64,000 nucleotides of DNA from an uncultured Lachnospiraceae bacterium (GCA_910578115.1 CAJTPO010000005.1:62001-126000), one strand, 5' to 3'; counted from the first letter of the stretch, positions 35,099-44,257 are shown. Translations and numbers: made by a program. Notes: generated by a model not told the origin, from the sequence alone.

Positions 35099-37711
35099 AT
35101 GAAAGACATTGCTTTACCGCGTTCCTTAAAAATCAGTATCGCAGTGATCCTTTGTTTAACTGTTTTTGTGTTTTCGTTTCTGGGAATGTCCATCAATACT
35201 ATGAGTGAAAACACGATCGAAAATATAGGAACTACTTATATGTCCGGCATGAACGAACAGGTATCTCTGCATTTTGAAACGATCATCGATCTCCGTCTGA
35301 CTATGGCGGAATCTATCGCGCACATTGCAGCGGATGAAGAGACTTCCAGTTACGGCTCGAAGGAGGAGATAGAATATGGGGCAAAAGCAAGGCATTTTCT
35401 ATGTGCCGCCCTGTATTCGTCCGATGGCAGAATTGAAATGATCTACGGCGATCCCATAGAACTCAATCACCCCGAACTGTTTTTGGAAAGCCTGAAACGC
35501 GGGGAACGTAAAACAGCATCCGGTTTCGACAGCAGCGGAAATGATGTGATCCTGTTCGGCGTTCCCTGTGAATATCCCATGACTGACGGAAACACCAGCC
35601 TTGCCATGATCGTAGGACTTTCTTCCCGGTATATGGGCGAAGTTCTTTTCCTCGATTCAGATGAATCTCTGATTTCTTCCTATGTGATCCGTAAAGACGG
35701 CAGCTACGTTGTGCGCAGCGAAGGCAGCCCTCAGGAAAACTATTTTGACAGAATTTACAACGTCTTTGAAGGCCAGAATAAGGAAGCGGATTCTTATATC
35801 AATCAGATGACGGCGGCTATGGAGTCCGGTAAAGATTATTCCGTCATATTGCAATACGGCGATTCGCGCCGTCATCTGTATTGTACCAGCCTTCCCTACT
35901 GCGAATGGTATCTGGTGACGGTACTTCCTTTTGACGAATTGGATCACGCGATCCTGAGTATGAGCGGGCATTGGCTTGTCATCGTTTATGCCGCTTCTTT
36001 TGCGGTGATCGCCATGCTCCTCTACATATTCTTTCAATATTTAAAGGTGTTCAGAAAACAGGTAGCCAAACTGAAGTGTATGAACGCAGAGATGGCTGCG
36101 GCACAGAAAAACGCTGAAAAAGCCCGGAAAGAAGCGGAAGATGCCAATGCGGCAAAACAGGAATTTCTCTCCAGCATGAGCCATGACATACGTACCCCCA
36201 TGAATGCCATAATCGGTATGACATCTCTGGCCACGGCCAATATGCACAATCCGGAACAGGTTCAGGAATACCTGCGCAAGATTGCACTGTCCAGCAAACA
36301 CCTGCTGGGACTGATTAATGACGTACTGGATATCTCCAAGATCGAGAGCGGCAAAATGACATTGAATATCGGGCCAATGTCGTTAAGAGAGGTGATGGAC
36401 AGCATTGTCAATATCATGCAGCCTCAGGTTAATGCAAAAAATCAACAGTTCAACGCGGCTGCATACGAAATTCTTTCAGAAACTGTGTGCGGTGACAGCG
36501 TTCGGCTGAATCAGGTACTGATCAACTTATTGGGAAATGCCGTAAAATTCACCCAGGAGAACGGCTCTGTCCAGCTCTCCGTATACCAGGAAACATTACC
36601 GGAGGATACCTCCTGTGTCCGCACCCATTTCCTGGTGCGTGATACAGGCATCGGTATGTCAGAAGAGTACCAAAAACAGATCTTTGACTCTTTCAGCAGA
36701 GAGGACAATACCCGTGTACAGAAAACAGAAGGATCCGGCCTGGGAATGGCAATCACCAAATATATTGTAGATGCGATGGGCGGTGATATTTCCGTCCGCA
36801 GTGAACAGGGCAGGGGAAGTGAATTCCACGTTATTCTTGATCTGGCGAAAGCAGCCGCTCCTGTGTACGATATCCCGCTTCCTGACTGGCATATACTTGT
36901 GGTTGACAACGATGAACGGTTATGCAGAAATGTGGTTCATTCTTTAGCGGCAATAGGCATCCGTTCCGAATGGTGCCTGAGCGCAGAGAAGGCGATGGAA
37001 CTGATCGCCAGACACCGGCACAGCGACCATTATCATATGCTTCTTCTTGGCTGGGAATTGACGGATACAAGTGGCATTGAAGCTGCCCGGGCCATCCGCT
37101 CAGGTTATGGAGAAGACTCACCGGCTCTGCTGCTTGCTGCCTGTGACTGGAGCGAGGCGGAAGCAGAAGCCAGAGAAGCCGGAATATCCGGTTTTATCTC
37201 CAAACCGCTGTTCACATCCGTTTTGTTTGACGCTCTGAAAACATTTGCCGGTACTGCTGACGAAAAGGCTGATCCCGCTGATCAGACCACTGCTGACGAA
37301 AAGACGGCAGACAAGGCGCTGCGGGGAAAACATATTTTATTGGCAGAGGATAATGAACTTAACTGGGAAGTTGCACGAGGCCTGCTTGCTGATCTCGAAA
37401 TGGAACTGGATTGGGTTGAAAACGGTCAGCTTTGTGTTGAAAAATTCACCAAATCCCCGGTAGGTTATTATGATGCCGTCCTCATGGACGTACGGATGCC
37501 CGTGATGGATGGTTATGAAGCCACAAGATCCATAAGGGAACTGGAACGTGAGGATAAGAATATTCCTGTTATTGCCATGACTGCCGATGCCTTTTCGGAA
37601 GATATCCAAAAGTGCCTGGAATGCGGCATGAACGATCATTTGGCAAAACCGATCGATATTCAGGACGTCACCCACAAATTAAAGAAACATCTGAACCTGG
37701 GAAGCAGCTGA
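35099..37711 (+). CDS. Membrane hybrid sensor kinase with two receiver domains
   Basis: An 870-residue membrane kinase. TM1 is about residues 11-31, an extracellular Cache-like sensor about 32-288, and TM2 about 290-315. A coiled coil and HisKA follow, with FLSSMSHDIRTPMNAIIGM (His near 361), then HATPase (NLLGNAVKF, GLGMAITKYIV). Receiver 1 (about 597-714) starts ILVVDNDERL but reads HMLLLGWELTD where the phospho-Asp should be, so it has Gly there and is probably not phosphorylated. Receiver 2 (about 744-865) is complete, with AVLMDVRMPVMDGYEA. A GAATGGAGATGAAAAAGGC leader gives the ribosome-binding site. It converges on blaR1 with nine bases between stops. Confidence 0.95.
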   Translation: MKDIALPRSLKISIAVILCLTVFVFSFLGMSINTMSENTIENIGTTYMSGMNEQVSLHFETIIDLRLTMAESIAHIAADEETSSYGSKEEIEYGAKARHFLCAALYSSDGRIEMIYGDPIELNHPELFLESLKRGERKTASGFDSSGNDVILFGVPCEYPMTDGNTSLAMIVGLSSRYMGEVLFLDSDESLISSYVIRKDGSYVVRSEGSPQENYFDRIYNVFEGQNKEADSYINQMTAAMESGKDYSVILQYGDSRRHLYCTSLPYCEWYLVTVLPFDELDHAILSMSGHWLVIVYAASFAVIAMLLYIFFQYLKVFRKQVAKLKCMNAEMAAAQKNAEKARKEAEDANAAKQEFLSSMSHDIRTPMNAIIGMTSLATANMHNPEQVQEYLRKIALSSKHLLGLINDVLDISKIESGKMTLNIGPMSLREVMDSIVNIMQPQVNAKNQQFNAAAYEILSETVCGDSVRLNQVLINLLGNAVKFTQENGSVQLSVYQETLPEDTSCVRTHFLVRDTGIGMSEEYQKQIFDSFSREDNTRVQKTEGSGLGMAITKYIVDAMGGDISVRSEQGRGSEFHVILDLAKAAAPVYDIPLPDWHILVVDNDERLCRNVVHSLAAIGIRSEWCLSAEKAMELIARHRHSDHYHMLLLGWELTDTSGIEAARAIRSGYGEDSPALLLAACDWSEAEAEAREAGISGFISKPLFTSVLFDALKTFAGTADEKADPADQTTADEKTADKALRGKHILLAEDNELNWEVARGLLADLEMELDWVENGQLCVEKFTKSPVGYYDAVLMDVRMPVMDGYEATRSIRELEREDKNIPVIAMTADAFSEDIQKCLECGMNDHLAKPIDIQDVTHKLKKHLNLGSS

Positions 37712-37720
37712 TCTTCCGCC

Positions 37721-39403
37721 TCATTCCATATAACCAATCATCGTAAGCGCCGTTTTTGGAACCGGGCTGATATCCGCATTTTCCACAGGCAACTGCACCT
37801 CTGCCTGAATGGCAAACTGATACTGATGCTGGCCGCTGCTATATTCCCAGGTGGCCAGCACTTTTTTTCCGTCGCCTGAACGCTGCACCTTTACATACAC
37901 GATCTGCCCGGAGACAGTACTGCCCATCCAGGTCTCCTCCAGCGCAGCATCATAAACAGTATCCGGTTCATTCAGGTTCAGCTCACCATCCCTGACCGCT
38001 GTCAGCCTGCAATCTGCCTCTGCAATCATATCCCAATAATACACTTCCACCGTATTCTCCGCCGGCTGTCTGTACTCCCTGTCACGGATCCAGTTCTCGT
38101 TGTCCGGCAGCTGCAGCGCAATCCCAAAATCATCAGACAATTCCCTGATATCAACCGTCGTCTCTTCACCTGCCTCCTTTGTCCTTGCCGTATCGTCAGA
38201 CTCATCCTCTGTCCTGACAGCTTCAACCCCCAGATCCGCCTCTGCATCCACTGTCTCCACCATACCCGGTCCGCCGCCATACCCCGCCAGATCATACAGA
38301 TCGTGGGGTATGGAACTAACCGCCAGCTGCTCTTCTTCCGACAGGCTGTTATACCATTCAAGCCACTCTATCGTCTCCGCAGACAGAGTGTCCCGGCTGT
38401 ACCACTGATCCATGTAACGTATCTTACTGTCATCTGCCCTTTCCTTCGGATCAGTCAGAAAAAACACAACCACCGCCACGCAGACAAGCACAACCGCAGC
38501 TACAAGCCAGCCGGCCGGTTTCCTGTATTGCAGAATGCTGTTAACCCGCTCCCTGACGCCCACCTCGCCAAAAGCAAGCGGATAAGAAAACACCGTCTTT
38601 CTCTGCAGACTGCAGGCCAGCAGCGCGTGTGCATAGGCTTTCCTGCCATTTAAATCCAAACTGCCTGCAGCCTTCTCATCGCAGGCAAGTTCCAGATCCC
38701 TGCAAAAAAGCGCATACGCTGCCCACACAAGCGGATGAAACCAGTAGACCGACAAAAGCAGCCAGCCCAACGGTTTGGCACAGTGGTCCAAACGCTTTAT
38801 ATGAGCCTGTTCATGGGCAAGAATATAAGGTATCTGTTCCTCTTGCATGCCCGAAGGCAGATAAATATGCGGCCTGATAATTCCCAAGATAAAAGGGGAT
38901 GTTACCATGTCGCACATCTTCGGCGATGCGGCACCCCTCGTTCCTGCATGAATTTCCAACGGCACAGCTTCCCGTACCGCAGCGTGCAGCCGCAGGCTGC
39001 ATGCCAGCGCATATACCATCATCAAAGCCGCCCCCGCGATCCAGACCATCCCCGCAACAGCCGTCCAGATATAAAGCGGATTCACACTGGCTCCTGGTTC
39101 CGGCGCAAAGCGCTCACCGATGATCGGATTGACTGCCTCATTCAACCCCGGAATCCCACTGTCAATGAACGGCTCCGACGCATATCTGACTACTTCTGCA
39201 CGAATTGTCTCGCTGCTGGGTATCAGACTGAAGGCGCTTTCCGGGAAGAACGGGCACAAAAGCCTGACAGCCACCACCGCCCACAGCACACAGATCATCC
39301 GTCTCGGCGCTTTTCCAAGCAGAAGCCGCACGACAATGACCGCCAGGATCAACCATCCTGCTGCAATACTCATATTAAGCACTTTTAAGAATATCCTATC
39401 CAT
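37721..39403 (-). CDS. BlaR1-type M56 membrane metallopeptidase
   Basis: A 560-residue sensor-protease. Several N-terminal TM spans surround a zinc motif LAHEQAHIKR (HExxH) near residue 195, followed by the usual ELACDEKAAG. A later TM (about 298-318) leads to an extracellular C-terminal region of about 240 residues with an acidic Thr/Glu-rich part. This region is not recognisably a penicillin-binding sensor domain, so the signal may not be a beta-lactam. It is downstream of a BlaI gene on the same strand. In this family ligand binding activates cytoplasmic cleavage of BlaI. AGGAGGCAGGA precedes the ATG. Confidence 0.9.
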   Translation of the reverse strand: MDRIFLKVLNMSIAAGWLILAVIVVRLLLGKAPRRMICVLWAVVAVRLLCPFFPESAFSLIPSSETIRAEVVRYASEPFIDSGIPGLNEAVNPIIGERFAPEPGASVNPLYIWTAVAGMVWIAGAALMMVYALACSLRLHAAVREAVPLEIHAGTRGAASPKMCDMVTSPFILGIIRPHIYLPSGMQEEQIPYILAHEQAHIKRLDHCAKPLGWLLLSVYWFHPLVWAAYALFCRDLELACDEKAAGSLDLNGRKAYAHALLACSLQRKTVFSYPLAFGEVGVRERVNSILQYRKPAGWLVAAVVLVCVAVVVFFLTDPKERADDSKIRYMDQWYSRDTLSAETIEWLEWYNSLSEEEQLAVSSIPHDLYDLAGYGGGPGMVETVDAEADLGVEAVRTEDESDDTARTKEAGEETTVDIRELSDDFGIALQLPDNENWIRDREYRQPAENTVEVYYWDMIAEADCRLTAVRDGELNLNEPDTVYDAALEETWMGSTVSGQIVYVKVQRSGDGKKVLATWEYSSGQHQYQFAIQAEVQLPVENADISPVPKTALTMIGYME

Positions 39404-39468
39404 TCCTGCCTCCTTCCCATCACGCGAATACCTTTCCGCTCACCCGGCTGTCTCCCGATACACATCCC

Positions 39469-39822
39469 CTATGCCTCATCGATGATCCGCCTGATCTGTG
39501 CCGCCTCCTCAGGCGTCAACGCCCTCTCCTTTGTAAAAGCAGCTACAAAAGCAGGCAGCGAACCGTCAAAAGAATCCTCCACAAATTTCCGGCTCTGTCT
39601 GGAATAGAACTGCTGGCGGGTGATCAGACAGGTAACCGTCCCTTTATTATTTTCAAACAGTCCTTTGTCACACAGACGCCTGAGTACCGTGTGTGTAGTA
39701 GTCCTTTTCCACTGAAATACCTCCGCCGCCAGCTTTACCAGCTCTGAAGACCTGACCGGCTCCCGCTCCCAAATCATATCCGCAAAACGCGCCTCAATCA
39801 CACCCAATTGTATCTCCGCCAT
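39469..39822 (-). CDS. BlaI/MecI/CopY family repressor
   Basis: A 117-residue winged-helix repressor. The DNA-binding part is about residues 5-70 (LGVIEARFADMIWEREPVRSSELVKLA, then TTTHTVLRRLCDKGLF). The C-terminal dimerisation helices include KFVEDSFDGSLPAFVAAF. It should be removed by the BlaR1-type protease encoded just downstream (66-base gap). AAGGAGGAAGCTGT precedes the ATG. Two matching operator-like repeats lie directly upstream, so autoregulation is likely. Confidence 0.94.
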   Translation of the reverse strand: MAEIQLGVIEARFADMIWEREPVRSSELVKLAAEVFQWKRTTTHTVLRRLCDKGLFENNKGTVTCLITRQQFYSRQSRKFVEDSFDGSLPAFVAAFTKERALTPEEAAQIRRIIDEA

Positions 39823-39843
39823 ACAGCTTCCTCCTTACTCCTC

Positions 39844-39925
39844 TATATAAACTTTGTCTGTATAAATGGAAACAGAAATTTGTTATGTCGTTTACTATAC
39901 TTTATGTAGACTTTGTTCGTATAAA
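39844..39925. promoter_or_regulatory. BlaI operator-like repeats
   Basis: TATATAAACTTTGTCTGTATAAA (39844-39866) and TTTATGTAGACTTTGTTCGTATAAA (39901-39925) share a TA(A/G)ACTTTGT(C/T)(C/T)GTATAAA core about 57 bases apart. Each is roughly palindromic around a central TTT. They flank a TATAGT -10-like box of the minus-strand blaI gene. Confidence 0.65.
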
Positions 39926-39929
39926 TAAA

Positions 39930-39969
39930 GACTACTCCATGTAGACATATTTGTCAATAAAGAGTAGTC
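39930..39969 (-). terminator. Likely terminator of FGGY kinase gene
   Basis: GACTACTC at 39930-39937 pairs with GAGTAGTC at 39962-39969, with an inner GACA...TGTC stem; the minus strand continues TTTATTTATA. Confidence 0.5.
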
Positions 39970-40001
39970 CATCAATATCGGGATTAACAGCAGCAACTGT
40001 T

Positions 40002-41384
40002 TTACTTTACGGATTCTTCCAATGCCCACATAGCCGCTCCTGCTGCCGCCTCCTCTGCAATATCCCGGAATCTGACCGGAAGGCCGAAAAGCCGCTCCAC
40101 CTCCTGCCGCAGCAGCCTGTTTTTGCGTATGCCGTTTCCACTGGCGATAATCTCCCTTTTCCCCGCCTTCAGCACATCGGGCAGCTGCTCATACATTTGG
40201 TAAAGTTCAAGCGCCATCCCCGTCACATAAGCCCTCACCATATTACCGAGCGTAAAATTCTCAGCCGTCAGCCCTGTCATGCTGCCTCCCGGTGCAGGGT
40301 TCCCAGGCTCCTGCCGCTTCGCATTTCTTCCCAGCATGAGATTTTCGGGCTCCCGCCGCTTCGCACTTTCGCCAGACGCCTGCCTTTGCCGGCTGCCGTA
40401 GAGCAGCGGTGCAATACACAAGTCCGTTGTATGCACCTGCGCTCCTGCTTCCTCCAGCTTCTCATAGACATCCGTCTCGATTCCCGTCACTGCATACACC
40501 GTACCTTTCACAAACTCTGCCAGCCGCTCATAAACCTTGCCGCCATTAACCGAAGCCTGCACATACAGAAAACCTTTCTCCGTAAAAGGGCGGATCTCCG
40601 CCTCCGTTCCTTCGATCAGCTCTCTGTGGAACAAAGAAACCTGTGATCCGGTCCCCACGTTAACGCTCAGCGCATCCTGTTTCTCCCCTACGGCGGCATA
40701 GAAGCTCGCCTGATTGTCCCCTTGGGCGCAGGTCACCGGAATGCCTCGATACGTACCAAAAACGAATCCCGCTGCTCTCACCTGCGGATAATAAGACGTT
40801 TCCACGCCCGCTCTCTCCAGGGCATCCATAGCAAAGCACCGCCCCCGCAGATCAAATCCCCCCAGACTGGCCGCAATGGAACTACTCATTACCGGTTCTT
40901 TTGCATCACACAGCCGCATGGCTATATAGTCCCCGATATTGGCAAGATGCACCGCCTCCTCCGGAATCTGCCCCGTCCGCTGCAGATAAAAATGCGTCAC
41001 GCTCCCGTAACCGGAATACATCTCACAGCCTGTCACACGGGACAGATAAGAAGCGTAAGTCTCCTCTCCAAAGGTCTCATTCCCTGATTCCTCCTTCCAT
41101 GTATAATAGGGGGAAACGGCCCTTCCCTCCCTGTCCACATACAAAATCCCATGCATCTGGCTGGAAATGCCAATCGCCGCAGGCCTGTCAGTACTGTCGT
41201 CGCTTTGCAGGATATTGTCCAGCATCCCCGTTACCACCGCATAGATTCTATCAGGATCCTGCCGGAATGTGCCGTCGAGAAAATAATTCTTCTCCTGACA
41301 CACTACTGACAGTTTCCCCGTCCCCTCCTCATAAACACCCAGACAGATGCTGGTAGTTCCAATATCGATTCCGATCGCTCTCAT
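40002..41384 (-). CDS. FGGY-family carbohydrate kinase, sedoheptulokinase-like
   Basis: A 460-residue sugar kinase. The N-terminal ATPase motif is MRAIGIDIGTTSICLGVY; GISSQMHGILYVD and TCAQGDNQASFYAAVG, with VNVGTGSQVSLF, resemble sedoheptulokinases more than xylulokinases. The start is ATG 41384 by family alignment, behind AAGGGAACGG; the frame is open further upstream through a leader element. Near residues 338-368 an insert carries two copies of a 15-residue unit (AKRREPENLMLGRN and AKRQEPGNPAPGGSM) that the family lacks. The exact substrate is uncertain. It has its own promoter and structured leader. Confidence 0.86.
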   Translation of the reverse strand: MRAIGIDIGTTSICLGVYEEGTGKLSVVCQEKNYFLDGTFRQDPDRIYAVVTGMLDNILQSDDSTDRPAAIGISSQMHGILYVDREGRAVSPYYTWKEESGNETFGEETYASYLSRVTGCEMYSGYGSVTHFYLQRTGQIPEEAVHLANIGDYIAMRLCDAKEPVMSSSIAASLGGFDLRGRCFAMDALERAGVETSYYPQVRAAGFVFGTYRGIPVTCAQGDNQASFYAAVGEKQDALSVNVGTGSQVSLFHRELIEGTEAEIRPFTEKGFLYVQASVNGGKVYERLAEFVKGTVYAVTGIETDVYEKLEEAGAQVHTTDLCIAPLLYGSRQRQASGESAKRREPENLMLGRNAKRQEPGNPAPGGSMTGLTAENFTLGNMVRAYVTGMALELYQMYEQLPDVLKAGKREIIASGNGIRKNRLLRQEVERLFGLPVRFRDIAEEAAAGAAMWALEESVK

Positions 41385-41418
41385 AATCCGTTCCCTTCCT
41401 CCTTGTCCGCCTGCCTGA

Positions 41419-41562
41419 TCATCTTTTTCTCCATTCCGAAGCGCTTTGCGCTGAGGCCGCGAGCAGAATTTCAGATTCTGCTCTGTGATCAAGGAGTTTG
41501 TGACGCTTCGGCACAAACTCTTGGTTGAATAAATTGCTCATCAGAGAATTTATTCAACCTTT
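41419..41562 (-). repeat. Dispersed structured leader element, copy B
   Basis: Read on the minus strand, 35 bases before the FGGY start. Hairpin GGTTGAATAAATT...AATTTATTCAACC, hairpin GAGTTTGTG...CACAAACTC, hairpin AGCAGAAT...ATTCTGCT, then GCTTCGGAATGGAGAAAAAGATGAT. Same order and conserved blocks as copy A, with different but still paired stems. Confidence 0.75.
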
Positions 41563-41628
41563 TCTCCTCTTATCATCGCGGCCAGCGCTGCATTCTCTCC
41601 TATGGCATAGAATTTCCATCTTCCCTTC

Positions 41629-41658
41629 ACCATACCAGTTTCTTTCATATACCGTCAA
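41629..41658 (-). promoter_or_regulatory. Promoter of FGGY kinase gene
   Basis: On the minus strand TTGACG, 18 bases, TATGGT, upstream of copy B, so the element lies in the 5' untranslated region. Confidence 0.65.
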
Positions 41659-41686
41659 GAAACTATTATCTAAAAATCTCTAACTA

Positions 41687-41715
41687 TTTTCAACACCCAT
41701 TTCATGCTGTATAAT
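41687..41715 (+). promoter_or_regulatory. Promoter of Nudix gene
   Basis: TTTTCA, 17 bases, TATAAT. A GCGGA...TCCGC hairpin lies in the leader just before the ribosome-binding site. Confidence 0.6.
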
Positions 41716-41831
41716 ATATCGTAAACGAAATTTTTAATGTCGTTAACCATAAAAAAATCTTCGCGTTACAATTTATCTCAAAAGGCGGAATTTTCCTCAA
41801 AAATCCGCTTTCAAAGAAAGGAACTTTGAAC

Positions 41832-42269
41832 ATGGTAGAAGTCAATTTTTATGAACAGGTGGACGATTCCCTCTTAAAATTCGCAGTCATCCTGGCAAAA
41901 ACCGACGGCAAATGGGTTTTCTGCAAGCATCGGGAACGGGATACCTACGAATTCCCGGGCGGACACAGAGAACCCGGCGAGACCATACTGGAAACGGCCG
42001 CAAGAGAACTGCAGGAGGAAACAGGCGCCGTTGATTTTACGCTGAAACCTGTCTGCGCCTATTCTGTGAAAGGGAAAACGCAGGTGAACAAAAGCGAAGA
42101 TGACGAGAGCTTTGGTATGCTGTTTGCTGCGGATATCACTTCTTTTGAAAAAGAGCTGCACAGTGAGATCGAGAAAATTCTGATCACCGATACCCCGGTG
42201 GAAAATTGGACTTATCCGTTGATCCAACCGCGGCTGTTTGAAGAAGCGGAGAAAAGAGGTTTCGCATGA
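41832..42269 (+). CDS. Nudix hydrolase
   Basis: A 145-residue pyrophosphohydrolase. The Nudix box GGHREPGETILETAARELQEETG lies near residues 44-67 with all key Glu residues. The start is ATG 41832 after AAAGGAACTTTGAAC; a TTG two codons upstream is possible. The stop overlaps the start of the nucleoside phosphorylase gene in ATGA, so the two are translationally coupled and may act together on nucleotides or nucleosides, for example clearing damaged or modified forms. The exact substrate is unknown. Confidence 0.92.
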   Translation: MVEVNFYEQVDDSLLKFAVILAKTDGKWVFCKHRERDTYEFPGGHREPGETILETAARELQEETGAVDFTLKPVCAYSVKGKTQVNKSEDDESFGMLFAADITSFEKELHSEIEKILITDTPVENWTYPLIQPRLFEEAEKRGFA

Positions 42270-43048
42270 ACTGGACACTTCCCAAAGATAACACAGCGCC
42301 GGTCATTACCGCCGAAAAACACATTCATAATCGGTATGGCAATACACATTTTGATGCACTGCCAAAGACTTGTGTAATCTTTGAAATAGGCATGGCCATG
42401 GATTTTCTGGAATCCAATTTTCAAACAATAACCTTATTTGAAAAACTCCCCTGCTTCCTGGAGGATTCCAGATGTATTTCCATAAAAGGAAACGAAACTG
42501 TCTGTTTCACGCGCGGCGGCTATGGCTCGCCTGCGGCTGTTGACACTTTGGAGACCGTCAGGGCTTTGGGCGCCAGACGCATCATTGTCGTCGGAATGTG
42601 CGGCGGTTTCGGGGAAAAAATCAATGTTGGCAGCGTGATCATACCAAACAAAATACTTTGTGAAGAAGGCACTTCATTTCACTATCTTGAACATATAGAA
42701 TTTGCCGAACCGGATCCGTCCCTCTTTACAAAGGCCAACGCCTGCTTCTCAGACAGATTTGAAACATCTACAGAGCCCACCGTCACCAGCGATGCTTTTT
42801 ATCGTCAGACATATGCCAAAGAGGCCCTCTGGCGCGAAAAAGGATGCGTAGCCGTAGACATGGAGTCTTCAGCCCTTTTGTCTGTAAGCCGGTATTATTC
42901 GCTGCCCGCTGTTTCGATTCTGCTATGCTCCGACAGGCATCCGGTTTCTGAAAACAGTACAGAATGGAACTGGGGTAATTCTTCTTTTAAAGAAATAAGG
43001 GAGCAATTTGTCAGGCAGGCGGTACAATTTGCGCTTCATTTAACATGA
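42266..43048 (+). CDS. Nucleoside phosphorylase family protein
   Basis: A 260-residue protein of the PNP/UDP phosphorylase family, which splits nucleosides with phosphate into base and ribose 1-phosphate. Motifs: TRGGYGSPAAVDTLETVRALG, then IIVVGMCGGFG (phosphate/base pocket) and VAVDMESSALLSVS, where the Met-Glu pair contacts ribose. The N-terminus is less conserved. It overlaps the Nudix gene by four bases at the start and the convergent mutM gene by nine bases at the end. Confidence 0.9.
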   Translation: MNWTLPKDNTAPVITAEKHIHNRYGNTHFDALPKTCVIFEIGMAMDFLESNFQTITLFEKLPCFLEDSRCISIKGNETVCFTRGGYGSPAAVDTLETVRALGARRIIVVGMCGGFGEKINVGSVIIPNKILCEEGTSFHYLEHIEFAEPDPSLFTKANACFSDRFETSTEPTVTSDAFYRQTYAKEALWREKGCVAVDMESSALLSVSRYYSLPAVSILLCSDRHPVSENSTEWNWGNSSFKEIREQFVRQAVQFALHLT

Positions 43049-43876
43049 GTTATCTTTTTGACACACCGGACAGTACACGCTGCTCCTGCCGCCGATCACC
43101 ATGCGGCACAGCGTCTCCCTGCATTTCGGACAGGGACTGCCGCCATGCCCGTATACCTGCAGAAACGGCGTATTGCGGTAATCCCTTCCCTTTGTCTCCA
43201 GATATTCTTCCGCCGTTATGGCGTTTTTCTCGATAAAATAGGAGATCCGCTCCGGAATCGCTTCTGCAAGGCGTTCCCATTCCGTCTGCTTTAAGCTGTT
43301 GGCGGGACGCGCCGGATAGATTCCCGCCGTAAATAAAATCTCATCAGAGTAAATATTGCCGATTCCGGCAATGATCGTCTGTTCCAACAGGCATTCTTTG
43401 ATTGCCTTCCGGCGTTTACTCAAATGGCTGCTCAGATATTCCGCATTACAGGCCGGAGCCAGCGGATCCAGACCCAATTTATCCATTCCGGTACAGGTAT
43501 CGGTCTCCTCCTCCCGAAGAAGCCAGAAACGTCCGAAGCGGCGCATATCGGAAAACCGTAATTCCGTCCCATTGTCCAGCGAAAAAACAACATGTGTATA
43601 CTTTTCTTCCGGACACTGTGCCGGGGCAAGCAGAAGACCGCCTGTCATCCGCAGATGCAGAACAATCCGTTCCTTATTTTCTAAATGGATGATAAGGAAT
43701 TTCCCCTGCCGCGACATATGAGAAACCGTCTGTCCCGTCAGCCGCCTGCAGAATTCATCCGCTTCCGGATATGCCGCAACTTCCGGACGCCTTACCGCCA
43801 CCTTTGTGATCATACGCCCCTGAATCTGCGGCTCTATCACTCTCTTGATCGTTTCCACTTCCGGTAATTCAGGCAT
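43040..43876 (-). CDS. mutM: Formamidopyrimidine-DNA glycosylase
   Basis: A 278-residue base-excision repair enzyme removing 8-oxoguanine and formamidopyrimidines, with AP-lyase activity. The N-terminus MPELPEVETI carries the catalytic Pro (after Met removal) and Glu. The H2TH region has GIGNIYSDEILFTAGIYPARPANSL. The zinc finger is CPKCRETLCRMVIGGRSSVYCPVCQ, near residues 249-273. Length is normal. Its promoter is probably the one at 44.1 kb on the same strand. A GAAAGGACAGAAGAGAAG leader precedes the ATG. Confidence 0.97.
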   Translation of the reverse strand: MPELPEVETIKRVIEPQIQGRMITKVAVRRPEVAAYPEADEFCRRLTGQTVSHMSRQGKFLIIHLENKERIVLHLRMTGGLLLAPAQCPEEKYTHVVFSLDNGTELRFSDMRRFGRFWLLREEETDTCTGMDKLGLDPLAPACNAEYLSSHLSKRRKAIKECLLEQTIIAGIGNIYSDEILFTAGIYPARPANSLKQTEWERLAEAIPERISYFIEKNAITAEEYLETKGRDYRNTPFLQVYGHGGSPCPKCRETLCRMVIGGRSSVYCPVCQKDNSC

Positions 43877-44009
43877 CTTCTCTTCTGTCCTTTCTGTATT
43901 CTGCCGTCTGTTTTCAGCGGCTGTTTCGCAGATTTACGCTCAAACAATCGCTTCCACAAGCACCTTTTCTCCAAATGTAATGTTCTTTACTCCGATTTGC
44001 TTCTTTTTA

Positions 44010-44075
44010 TTAAAATTGAAGCTGATTCTGCAGCCCCGGTATACAGTTTGCATTTACGTTAAACAGTTTGCTCAT
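44010..44075 (-). pseudogene. Short open frame, possible gene remnant
   Basis: ATG 44075 opens MSKLFNVNANCIPG and stops after 21 codons. The first residues resemble the start of Lachnospiraceae AAA-type ATPases with a nuclease-like C-terminus, as I remember them. In the next stretch another frame reads KKKQIGVKNITFGEKVLVEAIV before a stop, which could be a C-terminal relic. The rest of the 43877-44257 gap holds two divergent promoter regions. It could also be chance. Confidence 0.3.
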
Positions 44076-44103
44076 GAATTTCCCATACCCTCATTTTTTC
44101 TTC

Positions 44104-44132
44104 ATTATAGCCGAAGCCCTGTTGTTTTACAA
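44104..44132 (-). promoter_or_regulatory. Promoter upstream of mutM
   Basis: On the minus strand TTGTAA, 17 bases, TATAAT. Confidence 0.72.
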
Positions 44133-44257
44133 GGCGTTGGAGAGCCAAAGCCTTCCTGATCCCCAAAAATCACCTTTTCTATAAAGACAAACCATGGATT
44201 TCTGTGTTAGACTTATAGTGGATAATAATCAGCATCAAATTAAAGGGGGAATCAAAT

